From the NCBI GenBank assembly GCA_029210265.1, contig JARGNP010000001.1, positions 329,442 through 393,441 of the forward strand: 64,000 nucleotides of DNA, in the 5' to 3' direction. The notes under the pieces are model-generated. The model was given only the letters and a program-made list of their open reading frames with translations, was not told the origin of the DNA and ran no database searches. This document shows positions 18,761 through 29,098 of the stretch, in pieces. A program made the translations under genes and the position numbers. This DNA is from Legionellaceae bacterium. GTDB lineage: Bacteria; Pseudomonadota; Gammaproteobacteria; Legionellales; Legionellaceae. Position 1 is the first letter of the stretch; each line of letters starts with the position of its first letter.

Positions 18761-21040
18761 ATGAAGAAATTAAAGAATCAAAATTTTTTAAGTTTATCCG
18801 GTATTTATTTTGCCATCTTTGGCTTGCTTGGCTTAGCCTTAATATTATCGGCAATGAGCTGGAAAATGCTATATAAAAATAGTCTGAGTGTTAATCAGTC
18901 AATTTATGCGGCACAGTTGCATTTAACCCAAGGGCATTTAGGACTTCAACAAAAACTACATGGTAAAGAAAGAATGACATTAAGCCAGGTGTTATTACAA
19001 TTCAAAAGCGCTCAGAAATCAACCACTAAAATCCTGGTAATATTAAAGAATTTTGATCAATACGCGCTCCTAAAAACAGCAAATACAAAAATACCTATAG
19101 CTTCATTATTGAGCATAAATAAAAAAATCACTCTACTAAAGAAAGAAACCAATCAACGGTGGCAAACATATACCAATAAATTAATTACAGAGAAATATGC
19201 TTTTCAATTTGATCAGCATTTTGAAAAAATTATAACCGATATAATGTTTGTAAAGCATACGCTGGACAAAATGGTAAGTCATGCCATGTCAAGACAATTA
19301 CGGCTACAGCTTGTAACGTTATTTTTTTGGTTCTGTTTGTTATTTGCTACCTTATCAGCAAGCATTTATTTAGAAAAGAAACGTCAACAACAAGAAGACA
19401 AGGCAAATATATTAGCTAATTTCCCAAAAGAAAGCCCATTGCCCACGTTGCAGTTTAGTGCCTGTGGCGATTTGCTATACAGTAATGAACCAGGTCAAAG
19501 GATTACAAAAGATTGGAATCAAACAAATGGTATTCCAGAAGTTTGGTTGAAACGCATAAACGAAACATTAAAAAAAGGAGAGGCTCAGGAATACGAATAT
19601 GATCATAAAGACACTTCTTATTTTGTTAAATTATCGCCGTCTCCCGTGTCAAATTCAGTTTATTTTTACGCGATTGATGTTACCAAACGCATCCAAGCAA
19701 TCAAGAAAATGGAATATCTTATTTATCACGATCAATTAACAGACTTACCTAACAGACAGCAATCTGAAAATTTACTGAATCAAGCAATTGCGTCATCCAA
19801 AAGACACAATCGAAAACTCGCTTTAATTATCTTAGATATAAATAATTTTAAATCAATCAATGATAATCTAGGACGAACAAAAGGAGACCAATTATTGAAG
19901 CTTATAGCTGAACGATTAGAATCGTTCTTGAGAAAGGACAAGCTCATTTTCAAAATTACAGATAAAACATCAATATCACGGGTCGATGGTAATAAATTTG
20001 CGATTATTTTAGAAGATATTAAAGGGTCGCATGATGCTGGATTGGTGTGTCAGCGAATACTAAAAGACTTTGAAAATCCGTTTGTTATTGAAAAAAATGA
20101 ACACAATATTACCGTGAGTGCGGGTGTTTCTATATATCCACACACAGGGCAAGCGGGAAGTCATTTATTTAGTTTTTCCGAAGAGGCCTTGCAAAAAGCC
20201 AAGCAAGCTGGACGAAATTCTTATCAATATTATACAAAAGAATTGCATGAACAACATATAAACTTACTTCAGCTAGAGAATGACTTAAGCTTAGCTTTGG
20301 ATAAAAATCAGTTTAGTTTAGTTTACCAACCCCAGGTTATGCTTGCTAACCTAACTGTTGTCGGGGCTGAAGTACTTATTCGTTGGAATCATCCAGATAA
20401 GGGCTTTATTTCTCCTGATAAATTCATTCCTGTCGCTGAGCATTGTGGTCAAATAGCCGCCATTGGGAAGTGGGTTATACAACATGCCTGTCAACAGTGG
20501 GGAGATTGGTCCAGCCAAGGGATAAAACTACCTAAATTAGCGATTAATCTTTCTTCAGCACAGCTTCATAAAACAAAATTTATTGATGAGATCAATACGA
20601 TTATTATAGCGTCAGGATTAAAGAGCGAAGAAATTGAATTTGAAATTACAGAAACATCGATTATGCAAGATGGGATGGCTGTCGATGGTTTTTTACGTGA
20701 TCTTAAACATGCGGGTTATGGGTTAAGTATTGATGATTTTGGGACAGGTTATTCTTCGCTTGAGCGGTTAAAAAAATTACCTGTGGAGTTGCTTAAAATT
20801 GACAAATCATTTATCGACGATCTCTCAGAAAATTCTGAGGATTACTTTATTGTGAAAACCATTATTTCTTTAGCTCATAGTTTAAATTTATTAGTTCTTG
20901 CAGAAGGTGTAGAAACACAAGAGCAGCTCAACATACTCAAACAATTAAATTGCGACATAGTTCAAGGCTATTTATTTAGCAAACCACTCAGCCCTGTTGA
21001 TTTCTTGGAATTTTTAAATAGAAAAATTTCTGCCCCGTGA
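18761..21040 (+). CDS. Membrane GGDEF-EAL protein, probable c-di-GMP phosphodiesterase
   Basis: 759 residues. Two membrane helices (about 15-37 and 178-200) flank a helical periplasmic sensor. A short PAS-like linker is followed by GGDEF (about 320-490) and EAL (about 505-755) domains. The GGDEF signature is replaced by RVDGNKF, so cyclase activity is unlikely. The EAL domain keeps its motifs: GAEVLIRW (EVL variant), NLSSAQL, EFEITET, DDFGTGYSS, KIDKSFI, AEGVETQEQ and QGYLFSKP. It therefore probably degrades c-di-GMP, with the GGDEF part as a regulatory module. It ends 5 bp from the convergent gspE. Confidence 0.9.
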   Translation: MKKLKNQNFLSLSGIYFAIFGLLGLALILSAMSWKMLYKNSLSVNQSIYAAQLHLTQGHLGLQQKLHGKERMTLSQVLLQFKSAQKSTTKILVILKNFDQYALLKTANTKIPIASLLSINKKITLLKKETNQRWQTYTNKLITEKYAFQFDQHFEKIITDIMFVKHTLDKMVSHAMSRQLRLQLVTLFFWFCLLFATLSASIYLEKKRQQQEDKANILANFPKESPLPTLQFSACGDLLYSNEPGQRITKDWNQTNGIPEVWLKRINETLKKGEAQEYEYDHKDTSYFVKLSPSPVSNSVYFYAIDVTKRIQAIKKMEYLIYHDQLTDLPNRQQSENLLNQAIASSKRHNRKLALIILDINNFKSINDNLGRTKGDQLLKLIAERLESFLRKDKLIFKITDKTSISRVDGNKFAIILEDIKGSHDAGLVCQRILKDFENPFVIEKNEHNITVSAGVSIYPHTGQAGSHLFSFSEEALQKAKQAGRNSYQYYTKELHEQHINLLQLENDLSLALDKNQFSLVYQPQVMLANLTVVGAEVLIRWNHPDKGFISPDKFIPVAEHCGQIAAIGKWVIQHACQQWGDWSSQGIKLPKLAINLSSAQLHKTKFIDEINTIIIASGLKSEEIEFEITETSIMQDGMAVDGFLRDLKHAGYGLSIDDFGTGYSSLERLKKLPVELLKIDKSFIDDLSENSEDYFIVKTIISLAHSLNLLVLAEGVETQEQLNILKQLNCDIVQGYLFSKPLSPVDFLEFLNRKISAP

Positions 21041-21045
21041 TAATA

Positions 21046-22527
21046 TTAACTCGTCACACGCAAAATCTCAGCAAGTGATGTATCCCCTGCTAGTACACGT
21101 TTAAATCCATCATCCCGAATGCTTGGAACCGTTGGTCTAAGATAGGCTTCCATGGTTTGTATGCTTTCGTTGCGATGAATAAAACCACGTAATGTTTCAT
21201 CAATCGGTATTAGCTCATAAATACCTGTTCGGCCTCGATAACCCAGTTGATTGCACGCATCACATCCTACCGGCTCATATATAGACGAGGTATCAATGCT
21301 TGATTCTAGCTGCATAAGCTCGCGCTCATCATCTCGAAGTGTATGCGGCTTTTTACAGTCAGGACATAACTTGCGAACTAAGCGCTGCGCAATTAAACCC
21401 ACCATGCTCGATGAAAGCAAAAATGACTCAACACCCATATCATGAAGTCGTGTTAATGCGCCCAAAGCACTGTTTGTATGTAATGTTGAAAGTACCAAGT
21501 GCCCGGTTAAACTGGATTGAATCGCAATTTCAGCTGTTTCTAAATCACGAATTTCACCAATCATCACAACATCAGGATCTTGACGAAGAATAGCTCGAAG
21601 TCCTCGGGCAAAGGTCATGTCAACTTTTGGATTGACTTGTGTTTGACCAATTCCAGGTAAATCATATTCAATCGGATCTTCAATCGTAAGAATATTTCGA
21701 CTCACTTGGTTTAGATCGGTCAACATGGCATATAACGAGGTTGTTTTTCCTGACCCCGTTGGTCCGGTGACCAATATAATACCATGAGGCTCGGTAAGCA
21801 TGTTTTTGATGGTGTCCAGCGTATCAGGCTTCATACCAAGCAAAGCTAAATTGAGCTGAGCAGCTTCTTTATCTAAAAGACGTAATACAATACGCTCACC
21901 ATGATTAGATGGCAAGGTCGATACACGTACATCAATCGCATGCCCACCTATTTTAAGTGAGATTCGTCCATCTTGAGGCACACGTTTTTCAGCAATATCC
22001 AGTTTAGCCATGACTTTGACGCGTGAAATAACGAGCGGTGCAATACCACGTTGAATTTCTAAGATTTCTTGCAATACACCATCAACCCGATTTCTAACAA
22101 CCACACGATGTTCGTAAGTTTCAATATGAATATCAGAAGCTTTTTGCTTAATCGCTTGGGTTAATAACGCGTTTAATAATCGAATAATCGGTGCGTCATC
22201 TCGATTATCCAACAAATCTTCACCAGCTGGGAGTTGCTCGGCAAGTTGCATTAAGTCCCAGTCTTCTTCCATGCCTTCAGTCGCATCTAAAATAGAAGAT
22301 TTAGACTCATACACAGCTGCAAGATGGCGTTGGAATTCAGAGGGTGTCACTTGGGTTAATAATAATTCGGTTTCTACAAATCGACGCACTTCAACAAATA
22401 CTTGAAAATCAATATCAAGAAGGTGCACGGCTTCTGCATAACCCTGGTTGTTAAATCCAGTCACCGCAATCCCTTGCTTCTTAGCAAAAGCATAGGGAAG
22501 ACGGGGAATTTTTTCGTGTGTATCCAT
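21046..22527 (-). CDS. gspE: Type II secretion ATPase GspE (LspE)
   Basis: Cytoplasmic hexameric ATPase that powers pseudopilus assembly in the type II system. 493 residues: N1E region, then DIHIETYEHRVVVRNRVDG, Walker A GPTGSGKTTSLYAML, Asp box DPIEYDLPGIGQTQVN, Walker B DPDVVMIGEIRD, His box TGHLVLSTLHTN and the zinc-binding CPDC...CDAC loop typical of GspE. It starts 3 bp after gspD. Only gspD and gspE are here; the rest of the system must be elsewhere, an arrangement known for Legionella lspDE. Confidence 0.96.
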   Translation of the reverse strand: MDTHEKIPRLPYAFAKKQGIAVTGFNNQGYAEAVHLLDIDFQVFVEVRRFVETELLLTQVTPSEFQRHLAAVYESKSSILDATEGMEEDWDLMQLAEQLPAGEDLLDNRDDAPIIRLLNALLTQAIKQKASDIHIETYEHRVVVRNRVDGVLQEILEIQRGIAPLVISRVKVMAKLDIAEKRVPQDGRISLKIGGHAIDVRVSTLPSNHGERIVLRLLDKEAAQLNLALLGMKPDTLDTIKNMLTEPHGIILVTGPTGSGKTTSLYAMLTDLNQVSRNILTIEDPIEYDLPGIGQTQVNPKVDMTFARGLRAILRQDPDVVMIGEIRDLETAEIAIQSSLTGHLVLSTLHTNSALGALTRLHDMGVESFLLSSSMVGLIAQRLVRKLCPDCKKPHTLRDDERELMQLESSIDTSSIYEPVGCDACNQLGYRGRTGIYELIPIDETLRGFIHRNESIQTMEAYLRPTVPSIRDDGFKRVLAGDTSLAEILRVTS

Positions 22528-22530
22528 ACA

Positions 22531-24849
22531 CTATTTCGTCTTTTTATAAGAAGCGTGTGAACGCTTATCAAACGGTTTAGGTAGCACTGAATTATTCAAT
22601 GCCGGCAATACTGTATCTTTATCATGCTTATTAAAGCTTTCTTGTGAGCGTGCAATATCAAGTTGCTCTAAACGTGCATCATTGTATTTAGCACCAGAAA
22701 CTTGCAGCGTGTTTGCTTCTGTTCGTAAAATAACCGGTCGAATAAATACCATGAGAATTTTCTTTTCACGGTTGGTAATATTATGTTGAAAAAATCGACC
22801 TAAGCCAGGAATTTCACCTAAAATAGGCACGCCAAGTTTATCACTTCCAAGTGAATCCTGTGTTAATCCACCCAGAACAACCATATCGCCACTCTCAACA
22901 TGAACTGAGGTAACGATGGCACTGATATTAAACGTTGGTATCGTATTTGAATCACCTGTTGCAAGTGGATCAAGTGTGTCATTACCTTGGTCAATTTGCA
23001 TTTGAATACCTTGACCACGTGTAATTTGAGGCCTTACATATAAATGCAGTGCAACATTCATACGATCGAACGTTGTAAATGGGCTGGCTGTCGTTGTGCC
23101 ACCTGCATTATTCGGATATTGTGATGTTGCAACCGATACCTGTTTACCGATCACAATTTTAGCTTGACGATTATCAAGAACAACGACAGATGGTGTTGAA
23201 AGAATATTCGCTTTTCGCTCGCGTGCTAACGCATATATTTGCGCCTGGAAATCTTTGATCGATGATTGTGAGTTTAAAACAGCAAACCCAGGCCTAAAGC
23301 TACTCGAGCTCTGGCCGTCTTGATTGATACTACCCCACTCGAGACCCAAGCTCTTAAAGTCGGTTTCGTTGATCTCTGTAACCATCGCTTCAACCAAAAG
23401 TTGAGCGGGTTTAATATCCAGTTGAGTAATCACGGTTCTTAATGTTTTAATCAACATCGGTGGCGCATTGATAATCACCGAGTTGGTATTAGGCTCTGCA
23501 ATAATCTGAACCGTTGGTTTGCTACCCCCTTCTAACTGAGTTGAAACCACACTTCCACCAGCAGCTCCTAGTCCAACGGTGTCACCTGAAGCATTCGCCG
23601 ATGAGATATTAACAACACCAGCTTCAGGATTGGTACTATCTAATGCTGGGCGCGTAACAGTACCAATGGTTGTGCCAACGACGCCACTAAAGCTTGCTTG
23701 CGCAATACCGGCTAAAATCGGCACGAGATCTTCAGCACGCATGTAATTTAAGTAAACAACTTTGGTATTTTCATCACCCGAATTTGGGCGTTCGCGATCA
23801 AGCCTTGCAATCAGCAAGCGCAAGCGAAGACGTTCTGTTTTACTACCACTGAGTAAAATTGAGTTACTACGATCATCTGCGGCAAGTGTAATGGCTTGGC
23901 TCACGGGCGTGTTAGGTTTGGTTCTTACAAGATCTTTTAACGTATTAACAACATCCATAGCCAATGCATGCCGTAAAGGAACCATATCGATACCATCCGC
24001 CGATGACGTATCAACTTGGCGGATGATATCGGTCATTTGCTTAATATTACTGGCTCGTCCCGATAAGATAAGCATATTAGTCGAAGGATAAGATGACACC
24101 ATGCTCCATTGCGGCATAAGTGGTCGTAAAATAGGTACGAGTTGATCTGCAGCTGCATACTTCACTGGAATAACTTGAACAACAAGATCGTCGCCGTTTG
24201 TTGACGCATCTGGAGGCATGCCTGAGCGATCGACGGATTGTGTACGTGCATCCATATTAGGTAATATTTTAATAACATGACCACTAGGCACAGCTGCGTA
24301 ACCTGAAACCTGTAAAGCAGAAAGAAAGACTTGGTAAAGTTCTTTATCTGTAATTTCCTGGCTTGAGTAAATTGAAATTTTGCCTTGAACACGTGGATCG
24401 ATTAAAAAATTCTTATGGGTAACACGCGATACCTCAGCGATAACTGCACGAATATCAGCATCTCGCAAGTTCCAAAGTTTTGTTTCAGGTTTAGAGCGTG
24501 TTAAAGCTTCTGGATTTATTTCGCTAACTTCGTTAACGGGTGTCGCAGTAGGTTTCTGTGTAGATACAGACGGTGATTGAATCTCGGTTGCAGCCACTGA
24601 GATAGGTTGAGATTTAGATTGATTATTTAAATCAGCTGAAAGTTTGGGTTCATCAGATATCGTGGTCTTTGTTGGGACTGTAGAAGCCGTTGTCATGTCT
24701 GACGCTGATAACGCCGTTGATTGATGAGGGGATGCACTTCCAAGGTAATGTTTGGCTTGATCGATATTAAGTAATCCTTCTGAAGATGCAAGAACACCAG
24801 ACGAACAAAATAAAGAAATAATAAGAGAAGTAAAGCTAAGAGAACGCAT
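22531..24849 (-). CDS. gspD: Type II secretion secretin GspD (LspD)
   Basis: Outer-membrane channel of the type II system, 772 residues. A signal peptide (about 1-21) is followed by a low-complexity Ser/Thr linker (25-120). The N0-N3 domains follow (from LWNLRDADIRAVIAEV, through the LVPILRPL and VVNTLKDL repeats to LRTVITQLD), then the secretin domain (TPSVVVLDNRQAKIVIGKQV, VESGDMVVLGGLTQD, VPILGEIPGLGRFFQ). The long linker before N0 is unusual in length. The first gene of the gspD-gspE pair. Confidence 0.95.
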   Translation of the reverse strand: MRSLSFTSLIISLFCSSGVLASSEGLLNIDQAKHYLGSASPHQSTALSASDMTTASTVPTKTTISDEPKLSADLNNQSKSQPISVAATEIQSPSVSTQKPTATPVNEVSEINPEALTRSKPETKLWNLRDADIRAVIAEVSRVTHKNFLIDPRVQGKISIYSSQEITDKELYQVFLSALQVSGYAAVPSGHVIKILPNMDARTQSVDRSGMPPDASTNGDDLVVQVIPVKYAAADQLVPILRPLMPQWSMVSSYPSTNMLILSGRASNIKQMTDIIRQVDTSSADGIDMVPLRHALAMDVVNTLKDLVRTKPNTPVSQAITLAADDRSNSILLSGSKTERLRLRLLIARLDRERPNSGDENTKVVYLNYMRAEDLVPILAGIAQASFSGVVGTTIGTVTRPALDSTNPEAGVVNISSANASGDTVGLGAAGGSVVSTQLEGGSKPTVQIIAEPNTNSVIINAPPMLIKTLRTVITQLDIKPAQLLVEAMVTEINETDFKSLGLEWGSINQDGQSSSSFRPGFAVLNSQSSIKDFQAQIYALARERKANILSTPSVVVLDNRQAKIVIGKQVSVATSQYPNNAGGTTTASPFTTFDRMNVALHLYVRPQITRGQGIQMQIDQGNDTLDPLATGDSNTIPTFNISAIVTSVHVESGDMVVLGGLTQDSLGSDKLGVPILGEIPGLGRFFQHNITNREKKILMVFIRPVILRTEANTLQVSGAKYNDARLEQLDIARSQESFNKHDKDTVLPALNNSVLPKPFDKRSHASYKKTK

Positions 24850-24902
24850 CTATCCATCACAGCACGTAATAAAGTCAACGCATGATAACAGATTTTATGA
24901 AA

Positions 24903-24919
24903 CACCACAATGTGTGGTG
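24903..24919 (-). terminator. Hairpin at the 3' end of tRNA-Met
   Basis: Seven-pair stem CACCACA / TGTGGTG with a 3-base loop, followed on the minus strand by TTTCAT. The upstream arm uses the encoded CCA end of the tRNA, so it may terminate transcription before or compete with tRNA maturation. Confidence 0.5.
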
Positions 24920-24991
24920 GCTATGGGTGGACTCGAACCACCGACCTCAGCATTATGAGTGCCGCGCTCTAACCAACTGAGCTACATAGCC
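24915..24991 (-). tRNA. tRNA-Met (CAT), elongator type
   Basis: 77 nt including an encoded CCA (24915-24917). The acceptor arm GGCTATG pairs with CATAGCC, discriminator A. D-arm, anticodon loop CTCATAA with CAT, and T-arm GGTGG-TTCGAGT-CCACC are all present. The sequence follows the gammaproteobacterial elongator Met tRNA. The first base pair is G-C, which rules out an initiator tRNA. Confidence 0.96.
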
Positions 24992-25030
24992 TAAAACACG
25001 ACGCGATTTTCTACTTTTCTGAGCTCGCTG

Positions 25031-26407
25031 TCAAGCCCGTCGCCACGTTGTTTTTAAAGAATTATCTTCAAGCTCAATTCCATCGGCTAAAAGTTGAGCA
25101 CGAATTCTATCAGCTTCTTTGAAATCGCGCTTATTTCGTGCATCCTGACGTGCTTGGATCAATATTTCTATTTTATCAGCATCTATAATTTTAATTCCCG
25201 ATTTTAAAAATTCGTCTGGATGAGCTTGCAATAATCCCAACATACCCGCCAAATGCTTTAACGTTACAGCTAATTTAGATGAGTTTGTTTTATTAAGATC
25301 ATGACTCAATTGAAATAAAACAGACAAAGCCTCAGGTGTATTAAAATCATCACACATGGCTTGCTGAAATAACGCGAGCCACTTGGCATCTATTTCAACA
25401 TCAGCATGCTCATCATCACAAACAACATCTCGTATCGACTGATAAAGACGGTTAAGCGCCTTGGTCGCAAGATCTAAATTATTTTCTGTATAATTTAAAG
25501 GACTGCGATAATGACTGCTCAATAAAAAATAGCGTAAGACTTCGGCTGGATATTTTTCTAACATATCTTCAATTGTAAAAAAATTACCGAGTGATTTAGA
25601 CATTTTTTCGTGATTAACCTGCAGCATCCCAACATGCAACCAATAATTCGCAAACGTTTTACCTGTTGCTCCTTCGCTTTGGGCTATCTCATTTTCATGA
25701 TGTGGAAATTGTAAATCCAGTCCTCCACCATGAATATCAAACTGCTCACCTAAAACATCCATGGCCATTGCTGAACATTCGATATGCCAACCAGGACGTC
25801 CATCACCCCAAGGCGAAGACCAGCTAGGTTCGCCAGGCTTAGCACGCTTCCATAACACAAAATCAAGCGGTGAACGCTTTCCTTCGGCAATTTCAACACG
25901 TGATCCAGCCTGTAAATCTTCAATTTTCTTATTCGATAATTTACCATACTCCGAAAACTGTGTGACTTCATAGCACACATCGCCATCATCGCTGACATAT
26001 GCATGCTTGTTTGCAATTAAACGCTCAATTAGTTTGATAATCGAAGGGATATACTGCGTTGCTCGAGGCTCAACCGTAGGGTTCAAGCATCCTAGTGTGT
26101 CTGTATCTTGATGCATCGCATCGATATATTTAGACGTCAAGGCATCCATCGATACATCGCGTTCAATCGCGCGCTTGATAATTTTGTCGTCAATATCCGT
26201 GATATTACGAACAAACGTTACTTTATACCCTGAGGCACGTAAAAACCGCACAATAACATCAAACGAAACCATCGATCGTGCGTGCCCCAAATGGCACATG
26301 TCATACACGGTCATGCCGCACACGTACAAACTTATTTCACCCGACTTGATGGGCACAAAACGCTCTTTTTCTCGCGTAAGCGAATTATATAAATAAAGTT
26401 CTAACAT
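25031..26407 (-). CDS. cysS: Cysteinyl-tRNA synthetase
   Basis: Class I synthetase charging tRNA-Cys. The start ATG 26407 follows GAGGT, and the product begins [14 protein letters not shown], as is usual for CysRS; five codons upstream in frame form the ribosome site. 458 residues. Zinc site Cys in [13 protein letters not shown] variant HLGHARS, C and H zinc ligands in WHIECSAM and HHENE, KMSKS box KMSKSLG. Directly upstream of it on the same strand is glnS. Confidence 0.97.
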   Translation of the reverse strand: MLELYLYNSLTREKERFVPIKSGEISLYVCGMTVYDMCHLGHARSMVSFDVIVRFLRASGYKVTFVRNITDIDDKIIKRAIERDVSMDALTSKYIDAMHQDTDTLGCLNPTVEPRATQYIPSIIKLIERLIANKHAYVSDDGDVCYEVTQFSEYGKLSNKKIEDLQAGSRVEIAEGKRSPLDFVLWKRAKPGEPSWSSPWGDGRPGWHIECSAMAMDVLGEQFDIHGGGLDLQFPHHENEIAQSEGATGKTFANYWLHVGMLQVNHEKMSKSLGNFFTIEDMLEKYPAEVLRYFLLSSHYRSPLNYTENNLDLATKALNRLYQSIRDVVCDDEHADVEIDAKWLALFQQAMCDDFNTPEALSVLFQLSHDLNKTNSSKLAVTLKHLAGMLGLLQAHPDEFLKSGIKIIDADKIEILIQARQDARNKRDFKEADRIRAQLLADGIELEDNSLKTTWRRA

Positions 26408-26439
26408 GTACGCATACCTCAATTATACTTATTTTATTA

Positions 26440-28119
26440 TTATGACGGCTTATCAGAAGCCGTCAATTTTCCCCAAGTATCTTTTAAACCAACCACGCGA
26501 TGAAACACACGTACAGCACGATCACTTACGGTGTTCACGCAGTAATACCCAAGCCGCTCGAACTGGAAGACCTCTCCTATCACCCGAGACGCCATAGCAG
26601 GCTCGACATACGCTGATTGAACACGTTGTGAGTCATGGTTCAAAAACTGCAAAAAATCTTCTTCACGCCCAGGATTTTCATCATGAAATAAACGATCGTA
26701 TTGATAAATTTCAATCGGATGCGCTGTATCTACCGCCACCCAATGAATCACGCCTTTCACTTTTCGTCCTTCGGGTTTTTTACCTAAGGTTTGATCGTCA
26801 TACGTACAACGGAGTTCTTGAATGCCCCCCTGTTCATCATAAATCACATCGGTACAACGAATGACATAGGCTTGACGTAGTCGTACCTCAGTACCCAATG
26901 CCAAACGAAAATAGCCTTTGACGGGCTCGACCATAAAGTCACTTCGTTCAATATATATTTCACGCGAAAAAGGTAATACACGTGTGCCCGCATCAGGATC
27001 TTTAGGATTAAACGAAGCTTCGAGCGACTCAACCTGCCCTTCGGGATAATTTTCAATCACAATTTTTAACGGATCAAGCACGCACAGCGCGCGACTGGCT
27101 GTTTGATTTAACTCATCACGAACCGCAGCTTCTAAAATGCCAACATCCGTCACAGAATCATTTTTTGAAATGCCTATCGTTTCACAAAAATTACGAATCG
27201 CTGCAGGTGGATACCCGCGTTTACGCATACCACGCAACGTTGGCATACGAGGATCATCCCAACCATCCACCACGTTTTCTTCAACAAGTTGACGTAACTT
27301 TCGCTTACTGGTTAGCGTATGCGATAAGTTGAGACGTGAAAACTCAGTCTGAACAGGTTTTGCAGGTACCGGTAAATGCTCAATAAACCATTCATACAAC
27401 GGTCTATGATCTTGAAACTCCAGGGTACACAACGAATGTGTGATTTTTTCAAGCGCATCCGAAAGAGGATGTGCAAAATCATACATCGGATAAATACACC
27501 ATGTATCTCCTGTACGTTGATGAGGCACATGTCGTATGCGATATAAAACAGGATCTCGCATATTCAGATTACCCGCACTCATGTCAATGCGTGCGCGCAG
27601 CACATGGGCGCCGTCTTCAAACTTACCCGCTTTCATGGCTTTAAATAAAGCTAAATTTTCTTCAATTGTTCGGGTTCGATACGGACTCGCCCGCCCGCCT
27701 TCTTTCAACGTTCCGCGATAAGCTCGCATCTCGTCAGCTGTTAAGCTATCAACATACGCCAAGCCTTGCTCAATAAGCTGCACAGCAAAATCATAAAACG
27801 CTTGATAATAATCAGAAGCATGCGTTGTCGCAGACCACTCAAAACCAAGCCATCGCACGTCATCCATAATAGCTCGTGCAAATTTATCTTCTTCTTTAAT
27901 AGGATTAGTATCATCAAAGCGTAAATAACAGGTGCCATCAAAACGCTTGGCAAGACCAAAGCTCAAACAAATAGCTTTCGCATGCCCAATATGTAAATAG
28001 CCATTTGGCTCAGGTGGAAAACGAACCACGATATCTTGATGCTTTCCTGAGGCTAAATCCGCTTGGATTTTTTGTAAGATAAAATGCCCCGGCGTTTCTT
28101 CTTGTTTAAACTCACTCAT
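26440..28119 (-). CDS. glnS: Glutaminyl-tRNA synthetase
   Basis: Class I synthetase charging tRNA-Gln; its presence implies direct glutaminylation rather than the amidotransferase route. 559 residues. HIGH motif in RFPPEPNGYLHIGHAK, Asp/Tyr of the active site in RFDDTNP, KMSKS equivalent LTSKRKL, and the two C-terminal beta-barrels that read the anticodon. Lies between truA and cysS, all on the minus strand with short gaps, a likely operon. Confidence 0.97.
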   Translation of the reverse strand: MSEFKQEETPGHFILQKIQADLASGKHQDIVVRFPPEPNGYLHIGHAKAICLSFGLAKRFDGTCYLRFDDTNPIKEEDKFARAIMDDVRWLGFEWSATTHASDYYQAFYDFAVQLIEQGLAYVDSLTADEMRAYRGTLKEGGRASPYRTRTIEENLALFKAMKAGKFEDGAHVLRARIDMSAGNLNMRDPVLYRIRHVPHQRTGDTWCIYPMYDFAHPLSDALEKITHSLCTLEFQDHRPLYEWFIEHLPVPAKPVQTEFSRLNLSHTLTSKRKLRQLVEENVVDGWDDPRMPTLRGMRKRGYPPAAIRNFCETIGISKNDSVTDVGILEAAVRDELNQTASRALCVLDPLKIVIENYPEGQVESLEASFNPKDPDAGTRVLPFSREIYIERSDFMVEPVKGYFRLALGTEVRLRQAYVIRCTDVIYDEQGGIQELRCTYDDQTLGKKPEGRKVKGVIHWVAVDTAHPIEIYQYDRLFHDENPGREEDFLQFLNHDSQRVQSAYVEPAMASRVIGEVFQFERLGYYCVNTVSDRAVRVFHRVVGLKDTWGKLTASDKPS

Positions 28120-28149
28120 AATTATTTATTCCTAACAACACGTCACAAC

Positions 28150-28944
28150 TCATTCATCTAATTGCCCTAAAAACCAGGGACCTAAGGTCATCGACGCTAA
28201 ATTAAATTTTTTGGGATAACTTACATCAACCAAATATAAACCATAGGGCGGCGCTGTTTCTGCCCCTTGGCGTCGGTCTTTTGCAAGCAATACCTCTTCA
28301 ACCCAAGCAACCTGTTGTCTGCCTGAACCAACAGCCATGAGAACACCCGCTATATTACGTACCATATGGTGCAAAAAACCATTCGCTGTAATATCAAGTA
28401 CCACTAAATCGCCTCGCCGAAAGACATCAATAGCCTGAATATCTCGCACCGGTGATTTTGCACTGCACTCAACTGCTCGAAACGAAGTAAAGTCATGCCT
28501 GCCCAGCAGTATTTGAGCCGCTTCTTGCATTACAACATGATTCAAACGCCTGTATTGCCAGGTTACATTACCTTGCAGTAAAGCTGGTCGTATCGCAGCA
28601 TTATAAATAACATAGCGATAACGTCTAGAGCCCGCAGAATAACGCGCATGAAAATCATCAGCAATTTCTTGACCCCATTTTACCGACACATCTTTGGGCA
28701 ATAAAGCATTGGTTCCATGAACCCAAGCACGAATATTTCGCGTACTTTCCGGCTCAAAACTCACCACTTGATGCGTTGCATGCACACCTGTGTCGGTGCG
28801 CCCTGAATACGTAACGCGCACAGGATGATCCGCTACTTGTGTTAGTGCTTTTTCTAAAACACCTTGAACCGTACGAAGCCCTGGTTGCGACTGCCAACCA
28901 TGATATTGGCTTCCATCGTATTCAATAATCAAGGCTATCCGCAT
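28150..28944 (-). CDS. truA: tRNA pseudouridine(38-40) synthase TruA
   Basis: Forms pseudouridine at positions 38-40 of the tRNA anticodon stem-loop. 264 residues. The catalytic Asp lies in YSGRTDTGVHA, and the family blocks YDGSQYHGWQ, FHARYSAGSRRYRY and NGFLHHMVRNI are present. The downstream neighbour is glnS, 30 bp away. Confidence 0.97.
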   Translation of the reverse strand: MRIALIIEYDGSQYHGWQSQPGLRTVQGVLEKALTQVADHPVRVTYSGRTDTGVHATHQVVSFEPESTRNIRAWVHGTNALLPKDVSVKWGQEIADDFHARYSAGSRRYRYVIYNAAIRPALLQGNVTWQYRRLNHVVMQEAAQILLGRHDFTSFRAVECSAKSPVRDIQAIDVFRRGDLVVLDITANGFLHHMVRNIAGVLMAVGSGRQQVAWVEEVLLAKDRRQGAETAPPYGLYLVDVSYPKKFNLASMTLGPWFLGQLDE

Positions 28945-29098
28945 TGTATTAATCCAGATTTAAGCATCAGAGAATTATTATACCCCAATATGCCACGTTA
29001 ATTTTCAAAAAGGCAATGTATAATAGGCACCTGTATTTGTCCAGGATAAGCAGCCTGGAGTATGATTAAATATTAATAATATTTATATATAGTTATAG

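Noticed and set aside
29041-29058. CCAGG/CCTGG hairpin as a terminator of the hydrolase gene
   Set aside because: No T-run on either strand next to it and it lies 40 bp before the stop side of the gene.
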